From NCBI RefSeq assembly GCF_008974265.1, contig NZ_BKZW01000001.1, positions 2,914,001-2,978,000 on the forward strand: 64,000 nt of DNA, given 5' to 3'. The stretch comes from Dictyobacter vulcani. Its GTDB lineage: Bacteria; Chloroflexota; Ktedonobacteria; Ktedonobacterales; Ktedonobacteraceae. The translations under genes were made by a program, and so were the position numbers. Of this stretch, positions 17,417-27,386 are shown one piece after another. The first letter of the stretch is position 1; each line of letters begins with the position of its first letter. A model generated the notes under the pieces. The model saw only the letters and a program-made list of their open reading frames with translations, did not search any database and was not told the origin of the DNA.

Positions 17417-18766
17417 TTATTTCCCCAACTTTAAGCGACTTTGATAAGCACGTCTGATATGTGTAAAGGCCTCCCGCTCCTGACCAACCTCCTCCAATAA
17501 TTGAGCATAGCGTACAGACTCATTGGCAAGTTCTTCGTGGCTTTCAAGACGTTCCAGCATATCCAGACCGGACACAAAATGTCTGCCACCTTCTTCATTA
17601 TTCTTGCTTGCATACTCTATTCGACCGAGAATAATCAATGTATCAGCCATAATGATGGTATCACCAAAGGGTTGTGCCCGTTCCTGGGCCTCCAAAGCAT
17701 GCTTTCTGGCTTCCGTGAAATCCTGTTGTGTAAAATGCCATTCGGCCCGGCGAGCCAATAGACTGGCTTGAGTCAACTTATCCTGTTGAACCCCTGGAGC
17801 CTCCCAGGCTTGATCCAGATAAGCCCGGGCCTGAGTGCTATCCGTTTGCAGAACGGCATGACCCAGATAATGATAGAGTTCGCTACGCAAGCGCTTCATC
17901 ATATCAAGATTATGGAGCTGAATACTCTTATAAGCATATAACGTTGCTAATTCATGATCTTTCATCGTAGCATAATACTGACAAAGATTTGTGTAAGCAG
18001 CCTGAATACTCTGTGTCGACGTAAATTCTTCCGTGATCGCGAGAGCTTTATGGAACGCACCAAGTGCATCCTCAAAATTTTCCAGCCTGGTATAGTGTTG
18101 TCCCATCTGGATATAAATTTGTGCAGCAAAGAAAGGATCTTGAAGCCCGACCTCCTCTAACTGATTTAAGCAGCGCTGATGGGCCAACAACGCCTGAGCA
18201 TAATTGCGCATGGCTGCGTACGTTAAAGCTAACTGATGAAGAATGCGCAAATGTAGATATTGAGCATTCAGCTCTTGAGCTATCTGGACAGCTTCAGCAA
18301 GTACATACTCACTTTCTTGATATTTTGCTGCCTTGTAATAAGCCCAACCCACTAGAAAGCGTTGCTGCAATTGATGAGAGCGTTTCAGGCGTCGAGTCGA
18401 GATATGTTCGAGTAGTGAGATTGCTGGTTGAGTGTTTTCTTGTATAATTAGAATGTGAGCATCGAGTAAGCTTAACTCTACTTCATCTTCCTCGCGCTCG
18501 CTTAAAGCTGCAGCCGCACTGGTCCGATCCTCTTGCTGAGATTTATTGGGAAGAAGCTGAGTAGAGCTCATTCCAAGGCGCGCGGCAAGAATTTCTAATG
18601 CGCGGAGTGAAGGATGAATCTGTCCACGTTCTATTGCTGAGATGTAACTGACTGAGAAATCAGGAGCGGCAAGCTGGCTTTGAGTGTAATGCTGAGTGAT
18701 ACGTGCCGCCCGTAATTTTTCCCCTACCGATTTGCCAATCTTACTTGATGGTTGCTCAGGGGACAT
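17417..18766 (-). CDS. XRE-family regulator with TPR repeats
   Basis: Second member of the pair with the gene at 13134. The helix-turn-helix is at about residues 12-65 (LRAARITQHYTQSQLAAPDFSVSYISAIERGQIHPSLRALEIL, in parts), nearly the same recognition segment as its sister, followed by tetratricopeptide repeats over residues 95-445. The linker contains acidic EREEDEVELSLLDAHILI. AGGAGG lies 5 nt before the ATG. The two regulators flank the sigma-like/anti-sigma-like pair, face each other, and may bind similar sites, because the SYISAIERG helix region is shared. Confidence 0.9.
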   Translation of the reverse strand: MSPEQPSSKIGKSVGEKLRAARITQHYTQSQLAAPDFSVSYISAIERGQIHPSLRALEILAARLGMSSTQLLPNKSQQEDRTSAAAALSEREEDEVELSLLDAHILIIQENTQPAISLLEHISTRRLKRSHQLQQRFLVGWAYYKAAKYQESEYVLAEAVQIAQELNAQYLHLRILHQLALTYAAMRNYAQALLAHQRCLNQLEEVGLQDPFFAAQIYIQMGQHYTRLENFEDALGAFHKALAITEEFTSTQSIQAAYTNLCQYYATMKDHELATLYAYKSIQLHNLDMMKRLRSELYHYLGHAVLQTDSTQARAYLDQAWEAPGVQQDKLTQASLLARRAEWHFTQQDFTEARKHALEAQERAQPFGDTIIMADTLIILGRIEYASKNNEEGGRHFVSGLDMLERLESHEELANESVRYAQLLEEVGQEREAFTHIRRAYQSRLKLGK

Positions 18767-19653
18767 GTTGACCTCCTAAATGCAAGTTTTTTTTGTTAGA
18801 GAGTCAATAAATACACAAAATCCTGGTCAAATGTATTGTAAAATACAGTTATGTATAATGTCAATATGTTAGTGCAATCTGCATTCAAAAGATACTGTTA
18901 AATGCTAGCTTGTGTTACAAATAAATTTCTTGATTTACGCCCCTAATGACGATGTAATCAGTGTATGCATCAATATCGAAGATAATGAATTCCTCAAAAA
19001 GGTCGTACCATATATTCAAGCTATCGTGCGAGCAGGTTTACTTTGAGCTACAGTTTTACTGCTTGCTTTCTATTTGAATTACGCTCACCAGGAGTGAGAA
19101 GGATGCTCATGCAACAGACATGCTTGGAAAAGAGAATGAGAAATAGTGTAGAGAGTTTCAACTAAAACCAGCTGTCTTTTTACACAAGTTATCGGTATTT
19201 TGAGCTTAATTTTTCTACTGTTTGTCATTAATATACCAGTAAATCGACAACAGAAACACTCATTCAGCACACGTTATATATAGAGCAGAGGGTTAACGTA
19301 GGCAATTTCATAGAAGCAATTTTAGTGTAGAAGCATAGCAAATGTAACGTTATTTGACTGCAATGTCAGGCTTTTTCACAATCCTGTCAACGGCATGTTA
19401 TTAAAAAATTTCTGATATGTTATTGATTTGGGAATATATGTTACTGGTTGTACAATTGCGCAATTAGCTGCTCATGGTATAGTCTGCTATCTGGTATAAA
19501 ATAAACGGATAGAGGGTAAAGTTTCCAGCAAAATTAAATGGACAGATAAAGTACTATCTAACATAGATAGGAGTCCTATTGCAGAGAATTTTCAGAAAGC
19601 TGAAAGGAGCTCTGCATAAAAGTATAAAATCTGATATTTGAGGAGTACACGCT
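18767..19653. other. Long AT-rich intergenic region
   Basis: About 890 bp between the divergent XRE-TPR gene and aroC. No coding frame is supportable. It contains a perfect 12-bp palindrome AATTGCGCAATT (19454-19465). The aroC ribosome site is at the right end. Nothing else is recognised. Confidence 0.5.
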
Positions 19654-20817
19654 ATGTTTCGTTTTCTGACGGCAGGAGAATCCCATGGTCCCTGCTTAAC
19701 TATGATTGTTGAAGGTTTACCGGCTGGCTTAGAGGTTGAGAAAGAGATTGTGGATGCTGACTTGCGTAGACGGCAAGGCGGCTATGGGCGTGGTGGGCGC
19801 ATGAAGATTGAAAAGGACGCGATTCGCTTCCTGTCTGGCGTGAGGCATGGTAAAACCTTAGGTTCTCCCATTACATTGCAGGTAGAAAACCTGGATTGGG
19901 TGAACTGGGAAGAACGTATGAATGCAGCACCTGTAGAGGCAGAGATGGAGCCCGTGACACGTGTACGTCCAGGACATGCAGACTTTACAGGATCAGTAAA
20001 ATATGGTCACGATGATGTGCGCAACGTTATTGAGCGCTCCAGTTCACGTGAAACGGCGTCGCGTGTAGCGGTGGGCGGCTTGTGTCGCCAACTCCTTTCT
20101 CAATTTGGTATTTCAGTACACAGTCATGTCCTCTCTGTGGCTGGTGTAGGCTACGAAACGCCACGCGGTATGACAAAAGAAGCTTATTCAGAAGAGATGT
20201 GGCGTGCTGTTGAAGAATCGCCGATGCGCACCGCTGATGCTGCCCTGACTGAAAAAATGATTGCCCGCATTCTTGAAGCAAAGCGAGATGGTGATACCTG
20301 TGGTGGAGTATTTGAAGTAGTGGCGTTTGGGGTACCCATCGGACTTGGCACATTCAGCCAGTGGGACCGTCGGCTGAGTACCCGTGTGGGTATGGCGATG
20401 ATGAGTATTCCATCTGTCAAAGCTATGGAGATTGGTGCTGGCTTTGAAACAACGCGCACGACCGGTTCGCATGTACATGATGTGCTACGCCGAGAAGAAG
20501 ATGGCAGCTGGTCACACCCTACAAATAATGCAGGTGGGATCGAAGGTGGTATTTCAAACGGAGAACCGATCGTAGTGCGCGTGGGTGTCAAACCTATTCC
20601 TACACTGGCGCATCCGTTGCCTTCGGTGGATCTGGCGACTGGTGAAAATATTGATCAGAGTCGCTATGAGCGTAGTGATGTGTGTGTTGTACCAGCGGCA
20701 GGTGTGGTTGGTGAGGCTATGCTGGCTATTGTATTGACTGAAGCCCTGCTAGAAAAATTTGGTGGCGATAGTATTGAGGAGACTTTACGCAACTATCGTT
20801 CTTACTTGCAACAATAA
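19654..20817 (+). CDS. aroC: Chorismate synthase
   Basis: Last step of the shikimate pathway: 5-enolpyruvylshikimate-3-phosphate to chorismate, FMN-dependent. The N-terminus MFRFLTAGESHGPCLTMIVEG carries the GESHG signature; further on come RRRQGGYGRGGRM, RPGHADFTGSVKYGHDDVRNVIERSSSRETASRVA (in parts) with the conserved GH and RSSxRET elements, and GGIEGGISNGEPIVVRVGVKPIPT. The length of 387 residues is normal. GAGGAG sits 9 nt before the ATG. No other aro gene is next to it. Confidence 0.97.
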   Translation: MFRFLTAGESHGPCLTMIVEGLPAGLEVEKEIVDADLRRRQGGYGRGGRMKIEKDAIRFLSGVRHGKTLGSPITLQVENLDWVNWEERMNAAPVEAEMEPVTRVRPGHADFTGSVKYGHDDVRNVIERSSSRETASRVAVGGLCRQLLSQFGISVHSHVLSVAGVGYETPRGMTKEAYSEEMWRAVEESPMRTADAALTEKMIARILEAKRDGDTCGGVFEVVAFGVPIGLGTFSQWDRRLSTRVGMAMMSIPSVKAMEIGAGFETTRTTGSHVHDVLRREEDGSWSHPTNNAGGIEGGISNGEPIVVRVGVKPIPTLAHPLPSVDLATGENIDQSRYERSDVCVVPAAGVVGEAMLAIVLTEALLEKFGGDSIEETLRNYRSYLQQ

Positions 20818-20837
20818 TTATGTGTTTCTGGCAAGCT

Positions 20838-20880
20838 AAAGAAGAGGAAGAAAGCTGATTTTTTTCTCTTCTTTTTTTCC
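20838..20880 (+). terminator. Terminator of aroC
   Basis: AAAGAAGAG (20838-20846) pairs with CTCTTCTTT (20866-20874), with further A/T pairing inside the loop, followed by Ts. Confidence 0.65.
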
Positions 20881-21006
20881 GTTTTCATGATGTGCGATGG
20901 AATAATATAATGGAAGTGGTGTGCAGTTTATGACGCCACGTGCCTGCGGCGCTCACTTTTATGTCAGGGGGCTGACCAGGCTCAATAAAGGTTGGGGAAT
21001 GAGGAT

Positions 21007-22665
21007 GTGAGTAGTGGAAGGGAGGGTAGGCATATTAACGCGAATATTCGTAGATTAGTGCACTTTTTTTTATTATTGTTTATGGTTTTAAGTGGGGGGC
21101 TGGTCTACTGGCAAGTCATAATTGCTCCAGCAGTGACTGCCAATGTTCATAACCGACGCCACTGTATGCTACAAAACGCCCCGTTACGTGGCAGAATCCT
21201 GGATCGCAATGGTGTTGTACTGGCGGAGTCGGTTCCTGACAAAAGCGCACTGTGCGGTTATGTACGCCGCTATAGCGAGCCATCGTTAGCTGGACTGATT
21301 GGTTACTATGTACCTGAATATGGTTTGATCGATGGGATTGAGAAGCAGTACAGTAGTATCTTAAATGGTGAAGATAATCATCTTCCTCTGGAGGAATTGA
21401 TCAATCAAACTTTGCATCGCCATTTTATTGGCAACGATATCTATCTGACAATAGATGTCCGTATCCAGAGAAGCATTAATCGCCTTTTTACGGATTACCA
21501 TCCAAAGACCGATGCCCTTTATCAGCGTCCACCTTTCAAGAATATGGTATATGCCTCCAACCGTGGGGCAGCCATTGTTTCCAATCCTCGTACTGGTGAG
21601 ATCCTGGCGATCGTCAGTGCGCCAGGCTATGATCCTAATAGAATGGTACAAACACTCTCGCATAGTGATCTGTCCTATTTCGATAAAATCAATCAAAATC
21701 CGGATCAGCCATTACTGATGCGACCCCTTAAAGCTCGCTATGCTCCCGGCTCAATCTTCAAAACTGTTACCCTGATGGCCGCTTTAGACACTGGTGCAAC
21801 TACACTGGACCACCCATGGTCGCAACGTGAAGCTATTGGTCCAATTGTTTATGACGGCAGGCGCATTATGGGAGATAATCTCGGCTACGGCTTATACACC
21901 TTCCATTTTCCTATTACTACGGCATATGCCTATGCTAACTCGGATAATATCGTTTTTGCACAATTAGGAGTTAGTACTGGGAGGGAAACCTGGCTGGATT
22001 ATACACGGCGACTCTCCATTGATCAGGCACTGAACTTTGATGTGCCAACCGTACGTAGCAGTGTACAAAATGCCGATAAAAGCCCTTTAACCGTCCTGCA
22101 ACTGGCCAGTAATGCTTTTGGGCAGGGAGTTGATAATGTGACGCCTCTGCAGATGGTACTGGTAGATAATACTGTGGCTAATAATGGTATTTTGATGCGG
22201 CCAATGGTGCTGGCAAAAATCGTGGATAAAGATGAGAATCCGTTACAAATCTTTAGTCCTCAGATTTTGAATACTGTGGTGAGTAAAGAGACTGCCTACC
22301 AGGTGCGGCAGGCGATGAATGGCGTTACCACCTGCGGGAGTGGCTGGCGTTTGAATACTGTTTTTAGTTCTCCCGACGCGATTATTGGCAAAACCGGAAC
22401 GGCTGAGATTGGTGGAGGAAAAGAAGCGCATAGCTGGATGATAACGCAGGCCCCATTCTGGTCAACTGATCCAGATCAGGTTCCCGCCTTGAGCATTGTT
22501 GCAATGCGTGAGAATGCTGGAGAAGGAGTCTATGCTGTGGGACCAGCCATCTGGAAAATGTATCGAGAAATTTTTCGCCAGGGTTATATCAAGGTAACTT
22601 TACCACCCGGAAATAATCCTTATATGTATTGTCCCGCGCAGGGATTGTGGCAAACACACAGTTAG
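21007..22665 (+). CDS. Penicillin-binding protein, transpeptidase (FtsI/PBP2-like)
   Basis: Membrane-anchored D,D-transpeptidase that cross-links peptidoglycan. One N-terminal helix (RLVHFFLLLFMVLSGGLVYW) leads to a short dimerisation domain (PLRGRILDRNGVVLAES) and the penicillin-binding domain with the three active-site motifs: SIFK in YAPGSIFKTVTLM (Ser nucleophile), SDN in YANSDNIVF and KTG in IIGKTGTAEIGGG. The domain layout resembles PbpA of actinobacteria. The start is uncertain: GTG 21007 has GGGG about 9 nt upstream, while TTG 20992 lies directly after AAAGG. A TATAAT with weak upstream match is at 20906-20911. Confidence 0.92.
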   Translation: MSSGREGRHINANIRRLVHFFLLLFMVLSGGLVYWQVIIAPAVTANVHNRRHCMLQNAPLRGRILDRNGVVLAESVPDKSALCGYVRRYSEPSLAGLIGYYVPEYGLIDGIEKQYSSILNGEDNHLPLEELINQTLHRHFIGNDIYLTIDVRIQRSINRLFTDYHPKTDALYQRPPFKNMVYASNRGAAIVSNPRTGEILAIVSAPGYDPNRMVQTLSHSDLSYFDKINQNPDQPLLMRPLKARYAPGSIFKTVTLMAALDTGATTLDHPWSQREAIGPIVYDGRRIMGDNLGYGLYTFHFPITTAYAYANSDNIVFAQLGVSTGRETWLDYTRRLSIDQALNFDVPTVRSSVQNADKSPLTVLQLASNAFGQGVDNVTPLQMVLVDNTVANNGILMRPMVLAKIVDKDENPLQIFSPQILNTVVSKETAYQVRQAMNGVTTCGSGWRLNTVFSSPDAIIGKTGTAEIGGGKEAHSWMITQAPFWSTDPDQVPALSIVAMRENAGEGVYAVGPAIWKMYREIFRQGYIKVTLPPGNNPYMYCPAQGLWQTHS

Positions 22666-22684
22666 CCGCAGAAATCAGCAGCGT

Positions 22685-23137
22685 TTACGACTTTTGTTCC
22701 TCTTGTTGGATACTATCCCAACAAGTATTACAGTAACCTGCGGCTACCAGGCCAAGAGAGAGACCATGAAACTGATATTGTTTTTGTAGTTGCTCATTTA
22801 AGTTTCCCAGTAGCGACTGATCCAGATGGAAGGTAACGCGGCAGCGACGGCAGATCAGGTGATGATGTGCGTGTCCATCAACTGTTTCGTACATAGGCTG
22901 TTCACCTGGTAGATGGCTTTCATGGATCAGATCGACACTTTTGAGCAAATCTAAGGTGCGATATACCGTTGAAAGGCTGACATATGGATTCTGTTGTTGA
23001 ACCCTTTCCATGATTTGATCAATGCTTAAATGAGCATCAGCTTCCTGAATGACGCGTAAAATCATATGGCGCTGTGGTGTTAAACGATAACCCCGCTGGC
23101 GCAATATGGCATCGCTGGATTGAATGAATGATTGCAT
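22685..23137 (-). CDS. Fur-family transcriptional regulator
   Basis: Metal- or peroxide-sensing repressor, 150 residues. The winged helix is in RQRGYRLTPQRHMILRVIQEADAHLSIDQIMERV and YVSLSTVYRTLDLLKSVDLI. The metal site is in DGHAHHHLICRRC, with a second CxxC pair (YCNTCW) near the C-terminus forming the structural zinc site. Whether the sensed signal is iron, zinc or peroxide cannot be told. AGGGAT precedes the ATG. It is transcribed away from the fdhD unit and ends 20 nt from the convergent PBP gene. Confidence 0.93.
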   Translation of the reverse strand: MQSFIQSSDAILRQRGYRLTPQRHMILRVIQEADAHLSIDQIMERVQQQNPYVSLSTVYRTLDLLKSVDLIHESHLPGEQPMYETVDGHAHHHLICRRCRVTFHLDQSLLGNLNEQLQKQYQFHGLSLGLVAAGYCNTCWDSIQQEEQKS

Positions 23138-23179
23138 ACTGATCCCTACCCATGCTATGTGCTAAACAATAGTACACGT

Positions 23180-23208
23180 ATCCTAACATGCACCGTAGTG
23201 ACCGTCAA
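23180..23208 (-). promoter_or_regulatory. Promoter of Fur-family gene
   Basis: On the minus strand TTGACG (23208-23203), 17-nt spacer, TAGGAT (23185-23180), about 40 nt before the ATG. Confidence 0.6.
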
Positions 23209-23361
23209 CGTACTTTCTGTATCCTCTTAAATAGATGCCTGGACTTCCTGGCTAAGCGGGCAAGGATGAAAAAATAGCATTGCGCACCTGCGAGAAAAGG
23301 TCTGTGTAGCGTTTATTTTCTATAAATAAATATACTATGCAAAGTTACAGAAGGTAAGAAT

Positions 23362-23631
23362 ATGGTACACTGGGAACACCGGTATTTACTGGGAACAATG
23401 GTTTTTTCTGTTGTTGGAAACGTTATCCGTGACTTTGATGAAGAGTATGAAGCATGGCGTTGGTTGGAGAGCGAAGGCTGGGGATTGGTTGCGATTGAGC
23501 CACCTGATCCAGTTCGGCCTGGTGCTTGTAAATATTACTTCAAGCGTCAAAGCCCCTTCCCATCCCGGCCGGTTCCGATCCCGGAAGCGTATCCAATTGT
23601 TGAAGAAAGACGAAGAAGTAGGCGCGTATGA
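23362..23631 (+). CDS. Hypothetical protein translationally coupled to fdhD
   Basis: No family recognised. The 89-residue product begins MVHWEHRYLLGTMVFSVVGN and has a Trp-rich middle (YEAWRWLESEGWG), then a proline-rich, basic tail. The look is of a small soluble protein. Its stop overlaps the fdhD start by 4 nt (ATGA at 23628-23631), which supports that it is translated and co-regulated with fdhD. Confidence 0.7.
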   Translation: MVHWEHRYLLGTMVFSVVGNVIRDFDEEYEAWRWLESEGWGLVAIEPPDPVRPGACKYYFKRQSPFPSRPVPIPEAYPIVEERRRSRRV

Positions 23632-24491
23632 CACTTGCAGGTTCCTGGCGTTCCGCATTAGATCCACAACGTGTAATGGAAATGGATGTGGTGCGCTGGC
23701 AAGATGAAGATGCGGCATCCTGTGCAGAGCATTTGACCGTTGAAGAACCGTTCGAGATTCGCCTTGGACATCAGAGTCTGGCTGTAATTATGCGTACACC
23801 TGGACATGACGCGGAACTGGCACTTGGATTTCTACTGTCGGAAGGCATTATCCAGGATGCGCAGGACGTCCTTTCCATTCAAAACGAACTGGATGAAGAG
23901 GGTTTGCCTCTGGCTAATGTGTTGAATGTAACATTACGTCATGCCCAACAGCAGGCCGCCATGCAAGCTCATCCAGCCACATTTGAACGGCATTTTGCTG
24001 TATCTGCAAGTTGTGGTTTATGTGGTAAGAATAGCATTGCTGATCTCATGCTCACAGTTCCTGCTTTAGAGCCCGACCAATTGCATATATCTGCTGAAAC
24101 GTGCTATGGACTGGCAGAGCAATTGAATGCTCAGCAAGCAGTTTTTCGTCATACTGGTGGTTTGCATGCAGCAGGACTCTTCACTGATCAGGGAAAGCTT
24201 CTGGCCTTGCGTGAAGATATTGGCCGTCATAATGCTGTTGATAAGTTAATCGGCTACGGTTTGCAACAGGAAATATTTCCCTACACCACGAATATCCTGA
24301 TGGTAAGTGGTCGGACCTCCTTTGAGATCATTCAAAAAGCTTTATTAGCGCGTATTCCTTGCGTGGCGGCGATCTCCGCACCATCAAGTATGGCGGTTGA
24401 ACTGGCAGAACAAGGTGGGATCACCTTAATAGGATTTTTGCGTAACCGTTCGATGAATGTCTATACTCATCCCGAACGTATTGTCCAATAG
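23628..24491 (+). CDS. fdhD: Formate dehydrogenase accessory sulfurtransferase
   Basis: Cytoplasmic FdhD, which passes sulfur from a cysteine desulfurase to the bis-MGD cofactor so that formate dehydrogenases become active. The paired cysteines Cys129 and Cys132 lie in SCGLCGKNSI. The flanking family segments PGHDAELALGFLLSEGII, FRHTGGLHAAGLF, REDIGRHNAVDKLIG and GRTSFEIIQKAL are all present. Length 287 is typical. The formate dehydrogenase itself is not in the window; moaC is. It is the second gene of a coupled pair. Confidence 0.96.
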   Translation: MTLAGSWRSALDPQRVMEMDVVRWQDEDAASCAEHLTVEEPFEIRLGHQSLAVIMRTPGHDAELALGFLLSEGIIQDAQDVLSIQNELDEEGLPLANVLNVTLRHAQQQAAMQAHPATFERHFAVSASCGLCGKNSIADLMLTVPALEPDQLHISAETCYGLAEQLNAQQAVFRHTGGLHAAGLFTDQGKLLALREDIGRHNAVDKLIGYGLQQEIFPYTTNILMVSGRTSFEIIQKALLARIPCVAAISAPSSMAVELAEQGGITLIGFLRNRSMNVYTHPERIVQ

Positions 24492-24504
24492 CCACAGTGG
24501 ACCC

Positions 24505-24534
24505 TTGTGAATAGCCCTGGATATAAGCTATAAT
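24505..24534 (+). promoter_or_regulatory. Promoter of mnmE (leaderless transcript expected)
   Basis: TTGTGA (24505-24510), 18-nt spacer, perfect TATAAT (24529-24534). The mnmE ATG starts at 24542, 7 nt after the -10, which is where transcription would begin. Confidence 0.65.
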
Positions 24535-24541
24535 TCGGCCT

Positions 24542-25969
24542 ATGCATAACGATACAATTGCTGCTATTGCTACTCCCCCTGGTGTAGGCGGAGTCGGCAT
24601 CATACGAGTGAGTGGAAGTGAAGCATTTGAGACAGTATTACCTCTCTTAAAGCGTCCTGGCGGCGCCACTGGTCTTCCTCCCTCACATAAGCTAACTTAT
24701 GGACACATCATAGATCCCAAAAGTCAGGAGATCCTGGATGAGGTCCTGGTTGCCTTTATGCATGCTCCACACACCTATACCCGAGAGCATGTGGTTGAGA
24801 TCCAGGGCCATGGTGGTCCACTCATCTTACGGCGTATCTTGCGTACTGTCCTGGCGCAGGGGGCACGGATGGCTAATCCCGGTGAGTTTACCATGCGAGC
24901 CTTTTTGAATGGACGTCTGGATCTAGCCCAGGCTGAAGCGGTCATGGATCTGATTGAATCTGAGACCGAGGCTGGTCAGCGTCTGGCCCTGCAACAATTA
25001 CAGGGACGAATATCAGAGCAGGTGCAGCAGGCACGACATACGATTCTTGGTGTCATTGCCCGTATTGAGGCCAGCATCGATTTTCCTGAGGATGATATCC
25101 CGACTCCTCAGGCTCAGGAACTCAGTCCATTGATTGCGGATGCGCAGAAGCAAGTTTCCCTTCTTTTAGCAGGTTCCGACCAGGGGCGGCTCTATCGTCA
25201 GGGATTGCGTACTGCTATTATTGGTCGTCCGAATGTAGGAAAATCTAGTCTCTTAAATGCTTTTTTGCGTACTGAGCGAGCGATTGTCACGCCAATTGCT
25301 GGTACCACCCGCGACACCGTCGAAGAAATCGCCAATCTACGCGGTATTCCGCTCCACCTTATTGATACCGCCGGTATTACGCCCACGGATGATCCTGTTG
25401 AGCGTATTGGTGTGCAGAGAAGTCGAGCCGCAGCCGAAAGTGCCGATGTAGTATTACTAGTCTTTGATTCTTCCGAACCATTAACAGAGCAGGATCGCCA
25501 GGTATGTGCAGAAGTACAGGCTATGGGATTCAATGTACAGGCAGCTGATGAAGAGACAACGGCTCGCAAACGTCCGGTCCTGTTAATTTTAAATAAGTCA
25601 GACCTGGAGCAAAAGATTGAGGTAAGCGAGCTACAGAAGCTCTGGCCAGAAGGTATCTTTATCCACACCTCCACATTATCTGATGTGGGTCTACAACAGT
25701 TAGAGGATACGCTGGCGCAGCATGTGCTGGCGGGACGAAACCTTTATAGTGAGAGTGTGCTGATAACCAGTACACGCCATCAGGAAGCGTTACGCAGGGC
25801 CAATGAGCATCTCACGGCCTCGTTTGGCTCCTTAGAACAGAATGTACCCCTTGATTTTGTTTCTATCGATTTACGAGCAGCCTATGACTCATTAGGAGAA
25901 GTCACTGGTGAAACAGCCAGCGAAGATTTATTAGATAAAATCTTTAGCGAGTTCTGTATAGGAAAATAA
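24542..25969 (+). CDS. mnmE: tRNA modification GTPase MnmE
   Basis: With MnmG it makes the cmnm5 group on U34 of certain tRNAs. The N-terminus (NDTIAAIATPPGVGGVGIIRVSG) matches the family exactly, so ATG 24542 is secure. Domains in order: folate-binding (1-120), helical (about 120-215 and C-terminus), G domain with GRPNVGKSSLLN (G1), DTAG-like LIDTAGI (G3), LNKSD (G4). The C-terminal FCIGK has the catalytic-type cysteine. No ribosome site is visible upstream, and the promoter -10 is 7 nt before the ATG. Length 475 is normal. Confidence 0.97.
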   Translation: MHNDTIAAIATPPGVGGVGIIRVSGSEAFETVLPLLKRPGGATGLPPSHKLTYGHIIDPKSQEILDEVLVAFMHAPHTYTREHVVEIQGHGGPLILRRILRTVLAQGARMANPGEFTMRAFLNGRLDLAQAEAVMDLIESETEAGQRLALQQLQGRISEQVQQARHTILGVIARIEASIDFPEDDIPTPQAQELSPLIADAQKQVSLLLAGSDQGRLYRQGLRTAIIGRPNVGKSSLLNAFLRTERAIVTPIAGTTRDTVEEIANLRGIPLHLIDTAGITPTDDPVERIGVQRSRAAAESADVVLLVFDSSEPLTEQDRQVCAEVQAMGFNVQAADEETTARKRPVLLILNKSDLEQKIEVSELQKLWPEGIFIHTSTLSDVGLQQLEDTLAQHVLAGRNLYSESVLITSTRHQEALRRANEHLTASFGSLEQNVPLDFVSIDLRAAYDSLGEVTGETASEDLLDKIFSEFCIGK

Positions 25970-26136
25970 GCCGGCTGTATCGTCTACCAGTGAAGGAAGT
26001 TTGTTTCTTCAGCAGAAGTTTGCAATGCGCGTGTATTTGTAATCTATTTGTTGCGCATTGGCGTAAAACTTCCATAAACCTATACTTATTTTTGAATAAT
26101 CCCTTCTTTTATCAAAAAATAAAGGTAAATGACGAC

Positions 26137-27371
26137 GTGAATAGACTGACGACTTTTTTAGCTAAACTGAAAAAACCTGGCAATGCGGCAATTGCTATTG
26201 TTGCAGTGATCTGTATTATCCTGGCTGTAGTTTCTTATCGCCTGGTTAGTGCATCACCCGATCAACCGAGAGCTGTAGCAACGCCAGTGATCAAAGCGAC
26301 TCCGACACCTCAGCCCACCGCCACGCCAAAAGTAAAGGCCTCGCCTACGCCTGCACCACTCATTTTGCCCGTCCAGGATCGATCCAAAGTACTGGGTATT
26401 GCCGGCGAGCCTGGAACTAACTACGCAGGAATCCCCTGGATACGTTTGAGCCACCCAACCTGTGGTTGGGGGAATTTGCGAGGCGCGATATTAAAGAAAA
26501 CGATTCAGGATTATCATCATAAAGGTATACGTGTCCTCTTTTCTATCTGCCAATCCACGAACTTGTATGACACTGCGAAATTTGACGATGCAGCCAGTGC
26601 CTACCCAGATGCGGTGCAGTGTGGTAATGAGCAGATGAAACAAGATGCAGCGGTCTCATTCTTATATGTGCCACCAGCCAATTTCGCTAAATTTTATGAT
26701 CTCTGCGAGAGTGCAATCCATAAAGTCCGACCGCAAACCCCGGTAATTCTCGGTTCGCTGGACCCGCATGTCGCTGGAGCCGATTATCAGTTACTGGTCA
26801 ATCAAGCCAGCTACTTAGATCAAATGCAAACAGCGATGAATACCAGCGTTCATCCAGGTGGGCACTGGAACTGGCATAACCAGATTATTGGCCTTATCGA
26901 CAGCTGGCATAATGGCTGGGGCGGGGCAGATAATCTGAATGGTCTTTTCGATTTCTGGTCACAGCAATTTCAGCTTGATAAAGGGCAGCTGGGCAACCAC
27001 CTGTGGGTGATTGAAGGCACTGGATGTTTTAAAGGTTGTGGTATTAATATCGATAGCCCATATGAACTGGCCGTCTCACATATTATGACCCTGATTAGCG
27101 ATGTACAAACCGTAAGGCAATACAAGGTACCTCTTTCTTCTACTTTAGCGGAAAAGATTTTTATGATCAGGGACTCAACTGGCCAATTGGTATCCTGGAC
27201 ATTCAAGGTCACCCAAAGCCTATACGGCAGGATATGGGCATGGGCGGGCGTACATTAACACTTACCTGTGGTAATAAAGCTGTCAATGTCGCCGATCAGC
27301 TACAATTGTTATCCAGACTCTATAGTGGCTGCGCATTACCGGCTGATTATGTCAATACATTAAGCAGTTAG
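26137..27371 (+). CDS. Secreted glycosidase-like protein (frameshifted)
   Basis: The likely start is GTG 26137 with AAAGG 11 nt upstream. An N-terminal transmembrane or signal segment (AAIAIVAVICIILAVVSYRLV) is followed by a Thr/Pro/Ala linker (TPTPQPTATPKVKASPTPAP) and a globular extracellular domain. It looks like a TIM-barrel glycosidase of clan A (IRLSHPTCGWGN ... HPGGHWNWHNQIIGLIDSWHNGWGG ... HLWVIEGTGCF), but the family and the catalytic pair cannot be named. The frame shifts in TTT at 27134-27136: one extra T gives PLFFYFSGKDFYDQGLNWPIG and continues to TAG 27371. Several cysteines suggest disulfides outside the cell. Confidence 0.65.
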
Positions 27372-27386
27372 CTACAGACAAAAACG

